A stretch of DNA of 64,000 bases from assembly GCA_937949785.1 (NCBI GenBank), contig CALEDH010000009.1:62001-126000 (forward strand). Reading direction: 5' to 3'. Source of the DNA: an uncultured Sulfolobales archaeon (GTDB taxonomy: Archaea; Thermoproteota; Thermoprotei_A; Sulfolobales; NBVN01). Positions within the stretch are counted from its first letter, which is position 1; each line of letters starts with the position of its first letter. The notes beneath the pieces were generated by a model, which was not told where the DNA came from, made no database searches, and worked only from the letters and a program-made list of their open reading frames with translations. The position numbers and the translations under genes were made by a program. Shown here piece after piece: positions 60,665 to 64,000 of the stretch.

Positions 60665-61738
60665 ATGACTAAGTTGGTGAGGTTAGATGCTTTAAGACCT
60701 GATAGAACTTTAGTTGAGGAAGTAGCTAGTATCTTAAGGGGCGGTGGGTTATGCGCCTTCCCTACTGAGACGGTATATGGATTAGGTGCTGATGGTTATA
60801 ACCCCGACGCAGTCGTTAAGATATTTAACATTAAGAGGAGACCTCCTGACAACCCATTAATAATGCATGTAAGTTCTGAGGAGATGTTTGAAGACCTAAC
60901 ATCCGATGTCCCGGAAATAGCTTATAGGCTCATAAGCCTCACCTGGCCGGGACCTCTAACATTGGTTGTCACTAAGTCTGAGAGGGTTCCTAAGGAGGTA
61001 TCCGCTGGCTTACCGACGGTTGCTGTGAGGTGTCCAGGGCATCCAATACCGTTGGAGCTGATTAACGTTTTGGGGAGGCCTATAGCAGCTCCAAGCGCTA
61101 ACATATCCGGTAAGCCATCACCAACTAACGTTAACCACGTAATTGAGGACTTAATGGGTTTAGTAGATGTGATAGTAGATGGTGGTGAGACGTTCTTCGG
61201 GGTTGAATCAACTATAGTAGATGTTACTACAGACCCCCCGACACTTCTACGCCCGGGCCCCATATCTGTTGAGGACTTAATTAGGATTACCGGTACTGAG
61301 GTTAGGATCCCACCATTTGCTAAGGGGCTATCCGAATCAGACCTTGCATTAAGTCCGGGTGTTAAGTATAGACATTACTCACCTAATACAACGCTATACC
61401 TTATCGAATTAGATTACTATGGAGACATTAGTAGGTTAGCCAACGCTGTCTTAAGATATGCTGATGAGTTCGCATCAAACGGGTTGAGGGTTGCGGTGAT
61501 ATGCAGCTCTGAAACCGCGGAGTTCTACAGGGTTAGAGGTTATGATGTAGTAGTTCTGGGTTCGCGGAACAACTTATTTGAAGTAGCTCATAACCTATTC
61601 AAAGTGTTAAGGTTATGTGATTCCTTAGGTGTCCACATAGCTATTGCGGAAGGCTTCAACGAGGTTGGGTTGGGCCTGGCAATAATGAATAGGTTGAGGA
61701 AAGCTGCTAGGTATAGACTAACCCTTACATCTCCTTAA
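60665..61738 (+). CDS. sua5: Threonylcarbamoyl-AMP synthase (Sua5 type)
   Basis: A 357-residue Sua5 that makes threonylcarbamoyl-AMP for tRNA t6A37. The YrdC domain has FPTETVYGLGADG, KRRPPDNPLIMHV and APSANISGKPSPT; LSPGVKYRHYSP is the linker motif specific to Sua5, followed by the C-terminal Rossmann-like Sua5 domain. ATG 60665 has AAGGTG upstream and is preferred over GTG 60656. It overlaps the convergent methyltransferase by 21 bp. Confidence 0.94.
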   Translation: MTKLVRLDALRPDRTLVEEVASILRGGGLCAFPTETVYGLGADGYNPDAVVKIFNIKRRPPDNPLIMHVSSEEMFEDLTSDVPEIAYRLISLTWPGPLTLVVTKSERVPKEVSAGLPTVAVRCPGHPIPLELINVLGRPIAAPSANISGKPSPTNVNHVIEDLMGLVDVIVDGGETFFGVESTIVDVTTDPPTLLRPGPISVEDLIRITGTEVRIPPFAKGLSESDLALSPGVKYRHYSPNTTLYLIELDYYGDISRLANAVLRYADEFASNGLRVAVICSSETAEFYRVRGYDVVVLGSRNNLFEVAHNLFKVLRLCDSLGVHIAIAEGFNEVGLGLAIMNRLRKAARYRLTLTSP

Positions 61739-62881
61739 TAGTGCTATGAAGTAGCCCGGAGTCCCATGTATGTGGGGATGAAACCTCATTAAACGTTGCC
61801 CCCAAGGCATTGACGTAATCCCATCACTACCAACCTTAATACGAGGTTCAACTACTTCAAGACCTAACCCGCTGACCGCTTTCTCCACTACTTCCTCATT
61901 CTCCTCTAAGGTCACTGTACATGTTGAGTATGAGATCATCCCTCCATCCTTAACTATCTTAGCTGCTGTTTTAAGAAATTGGAATTGGTAGTCTGCCAAT
62001 ATCCTAACATCGTAGTATTTCTTAGAGTCTAATATCTTAGGTATTACGCCTAAGGCACTGCATGGAGGGTCTATAAGTACTTTATCAGCTCTTAACCAAC
62101 TATAATCTAGGTGTAGGTACCTACTATCAGCTTTTAATATGTTAACGTGGTTTAGATGTCCTAACCTACCGAGTTCTTCAACCATATTATCTATCTTCTT
62201 CTTAGAGTGGTCGAATGCGTAGATTAAGGCCCTCCCACAGGAAAGCTCAACTAAGTGCCCTGTCTTACCTCCGGGAGCGGAACACATATCTACGATTACC
62301 TCCCCATTACGTGGGCTCACTAATCTACCTACAATTATTGAGGGTAGTGATTGAGGGTATATTAAACCCTCCTCAAACTCAGGCAGTTCCCTTACCTTAA
62401 CAACATCATATAACGATTTAACCACCCTGACAGCAACCCCCCTACTAACACTACCTATAGTTTTTGAGTCGATCTCAGCGATGCCGTAAGCTACTACATC
62501 GCCGTAAGGTGTGATGACGTTAACCTCAGAGCCCCTTCTAAACTCACCTTTAATAACACCTGGGATGTATAGGTCAGAACCTAACATGACTGACTCCGCT
62601 GCCCTCCTCTCAGCTATGACGTAACTACTTGCTGAGGGTACTTCATTAGGACCTCTAACAGGGAAGTATATAGCCTCATCAACCACCTCATCTTTATACA
62701 CCTCAACACCCCTACACCTAAGCCTCTTCAAAACCTCAGAGACGGTAGTTCTTAAGGTGTTTACCCTAACGTAATATCTATGTGGAGGTCTACTTAGACT
62801 TACTAGAAAGTCGTTGAGGTCATCTCCGTACACCCTCCTCAACGCGTTAATTAGGTCTAAGTCATAATCTAACTTAAACAT
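61718..62881 (-). CDS. NSUN/RsmB-type RNA cytosine-C5 methyltransferase with PUA-like domain
   Basis: A 387-residue m5C RNA methyltransferase, a tRNA (Trm4/NSUN6-like) or rRNA enzyme. An N-terminal region is followed by a PUA-like insert (DLYIPGVIKGEFRRGSEVNV and on to about residue 155), then MCSAPGGKTGHL for SAM, LIDPPCSALG for motif IV Cys, and SYSTCTVTLEENEEVV with the catalytic Cys. ATG 62881 is preferred over GTG 62908. The PUA placement is that of NSUN6-like archaeal enzymes, which favours a tRNA substrate. Confidence 0.88.
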   Translation of the reverse strand: MFKLDYDLDLINALRRVYGDDLNDFLVSLSRPPHRYYVRVNTLRTTVSEVLKRLRCRGVEVYKDEVVDEAIYFPVRGPNEVPSASSYVIAERRAAESVMLGSDLYIPGVIKGEFRRGSEVNVITPYGDVVAYGIAEIDSKTIGSVSRGVAVRVVKSLYDVVKVRELPEFEEGLIYPQSLPSIIVGRLVSPRNGEVIVDMCSAPGGKTGHLVELSCGRALIYAFDHSKKKIDNMVEELGRLGHLNHVNILKADSRYLHLDYSWLRADKVLIDPPCSALGVIPKILDSKKYYDVRILADYQFQFLKTAAKIVKDGGMISYSTCTVTLEENEEVVEKAVSGLGLEVVEPRIKVGSDGITSMPWGQRLMRFHPHIHGTPGYFIALLRRCKG

Positions 62882-63035
62882 ATGCTTACCTAAACACCAT
62901 CTATACACTACTACTTCAACGTTAAGTATGTTATTGAAGGTTTAGATTTAAGTAATAACCTAGACATTCGGTAGTGCTTTCTATTTAAAATTAAATAATT
63001 TTCTAGGTAAGAATAACTATTTAGGGTTTTCCGCT

Positions 63036-64000
63036 TTGAGTGACTTAAGTATTTCCTTGGTGATTGAGTGGCATCCTAACAGTGTTGGAGGTGTTCAGAC
63101 ACATGTGAGAGACCTAGCATATTGGCTCTCAAGGAAGGGGTTTAAAGTTAGTATTATATCTCGTAGAATTGGTATGGAGGGTAGGGGTTTTCAGGAGGTT
63201 GAGGGTCACTACATAATTAACCCAGCCATACCGTTAGATGTGGTTATGGTTCCTCCAAGCATTTCACATTTAAAGGCTACCCTAAGTAATGTTAATCCTG
63301 ATATAGTGCATTCCCATCACATATTTACTTTAACTCCTCTCATAGCTCTTAAAGCTGCTAACGAATTAGGTGTTCCTAGACTTGCTACGAATCACACGAT
63401 CTTCCTAGCATATGATTTTAAGCCTTTATGGAGTGCGGTATCCGTAATACTACCTACTAAGTACTACCTGCGTTACGCTCAGGCACTCATATCTGTAAGT
63501 AAGGTTGCTGAGACCTTCATGGAGAACGTCTTAGATTCCGACTTCCCGGTCATGAAGTACTTAATACCCAACGGAGTTGATGTTACTAAGTTCACACCGC
63601 CTAAGGACGAACCTGAAGACGACGTAATACTGTTTATAGGTAGGTTAGTTAATAGGAAGGGTATACACGTACTTCTAGATGCTTTCTCAAGGGTTGTAAA
63701 GGAGAGAGATGTCGCCCTATACGTAGTTGGTAAGGGGTATATGGAGGTAACTGCAAGACTTCTAGTTAGAGCCTATAGGATTGAGGACAAGGTTAAATTC
63801 CTAGGGGTTATTCCGGAATCTGAGAAGCCGGACATATATAAGAAGGCTAAAGTCGTCGTCATTCCAAGCTTATTTAATGAGAGTTTCTGTATAGTAGCTC
63901 TAGAAGCTATGGCTAGTGGTAAGCCGGTCATAGCATCACGAACTGGGGGGATTAAGGATATTATTAAACATGGTGAATCAGGGATCCTAGTAAATCCAGG
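63036..64000 (+). CDS. Glycosyltransferase family 4 protein, 3' end outside window
   Basis: Open from TTG 63036 to the right edge (321 codons, incomplete). The N-terminal domain has IEWHPNSVGGVQTHVRDLA and DIVHSHHIFTLTPL; the second domain opens with VILFIGRLVNRKGIHVLLDA and reaches PSLFNESFCIVALEAMASGK, the GT4 EX7E motif. A retaining GT-B transferase from a nucleotide sugar, probably for cell-surface glycan, N-glycan or glycolipid. Acceptor unknown. Confidence 0.92.
   Translation, partial: MSDLSISLVIEWHPNSVGGVQTHVRDLAYWLSRKGFKVSIISRRIGMEGRGFQEVEGHYIINPAIPLDVVMVPPSISHLKATLSNVNPDIVHSHHIFTLTPLIALKAANELGVPRLATNHTIFLAYDFKPLWSAVSVILPTKYYLRYAQALISVSKVAETFMENVLDSDFPVMKYLIPNGVDVTKFTPPKDEPEDDVILFIGRLVNRKGIHVLLDAFSRVVKERDVALYVVGKGYMEVTARLLVRAYRIEDKVKFLGVIPESEKPDIYKKAKVVVIPSLFNESFCIVALEAMASGKPVIASRTGGIKDIIKHGESGILVNP

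Noticed and set aside
1-64000. CRISPR arrays, rRNA genes, RNase P RNA and SRP RNA
   Set aside because: I looked for repeat-spacer periodicity and conserved RNA core strings and found none that I could support.

Overview
The window is a dense archaeal chromosome segment, almost certainly from an anaerobic, hyperthermophilic member of the Thermoproteota (Crenarchaeota), with a Desulfurococcales-like lineage as the best guess. The evidence is the ribosomal-protein/RNA-polymerase/isoprenoid gene string, an RpoD carrying a ferredoxin domain, eukaryote-type informational proteins (L7Ae, L24e, S28e, L18e, aRF1, aIF5B, Cdc48), TATA-like boxes about 25-30 nt upstream of starts, frequent GTG/TTG starts, a tRNA-Leu with an intron at position 37/38, and an archaeal cytosolic NiFe sulfhydrogenase. 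The species cannot be fixed from sequence reading alone.

Layout. 1-8.9 kb: a catabolic cassette with the end of a TRAP transporter permease, two glycyl radical enzymes, one shared radical-SAM activase and a fumarate-reductase-like flavoprotein. 9.0-19.7 kb: rps13-rps4-rps11-rpoD-rpl18e-rpl13-rps9-rpoN-rps2, then MEMO, a degenerate GHMP-kinase-like protein, isopentenyl phosphate kinase, type 2 IPP isomerase, a prenyl diphosphate synthase and gltX. 20-24.1 kb: sulfur handling (an HTH/cysteine regulator, cysteine desulfurase, an IscU-like scaffold, LarE), with decayed IS200/IS605-type TnpB right ends on both sides of larE. 24.4-30.6 kb: rpl24e, rps28e, infB, prf1, a thioredoxin-fold protein, tRNA-Leu, pncB. 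30.7-34.6 kb: the hydBGDA sulfhydrogenase operon. 34.6-47.5 kb: a radical SAM protein, rpl12, acdA, tmcA, apgM, cdc48, argS, small Cys-rich proteins, rpl7ae, ndk. 47.9-51.8 kb: a ZIP transporter, then a second HTH/cysteine regulator divergent from a large serine kinase::O-phosphoserine sulfhydrylase fusion, with two matching palindromic operators between them. 51.9-64 kb: trpS, a KaiC/RadA-like ATPase with a mini-intein, tRNA-Ile, copA with a tiny YHS protein, tRNA-Glu, elp3 convergent with a Trm9-like methyltransferase, a flavodiiron-protein remnant, sua5, an NSUN-type methyltransferase and the start of a GT4 glycosyltransferase.

How it fits together. The GRE cassette, ADP-forming acetyl-CoA synthetase and NADP-type sulfhydrogenase fit fermentative growth that conserves energy by substrate-level phosphorylation and disposes of electrons as H2 or H2S. 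Cysteine appears to be made from serine by a single fused polypeptide. Two paralogous small regulators sit beside the cysteine-making and cysteine-consuming genes, which suggests a sulfur/cysteine regulon. The Elp3, Trm9-like, Sua5, TmcA and NSUN genes form a rich tRNA-modification set.

The most interesting observations are the one-polypeptide cysteine pathway with its divergent regulator and palindromic operators, the twin regulators at sulfur loci, the two-GRE cassette in an archaeon, the Ser1 mini-intein in a KaiC-like ATPase, and an infB gene whose only sensible start codon is AUU.
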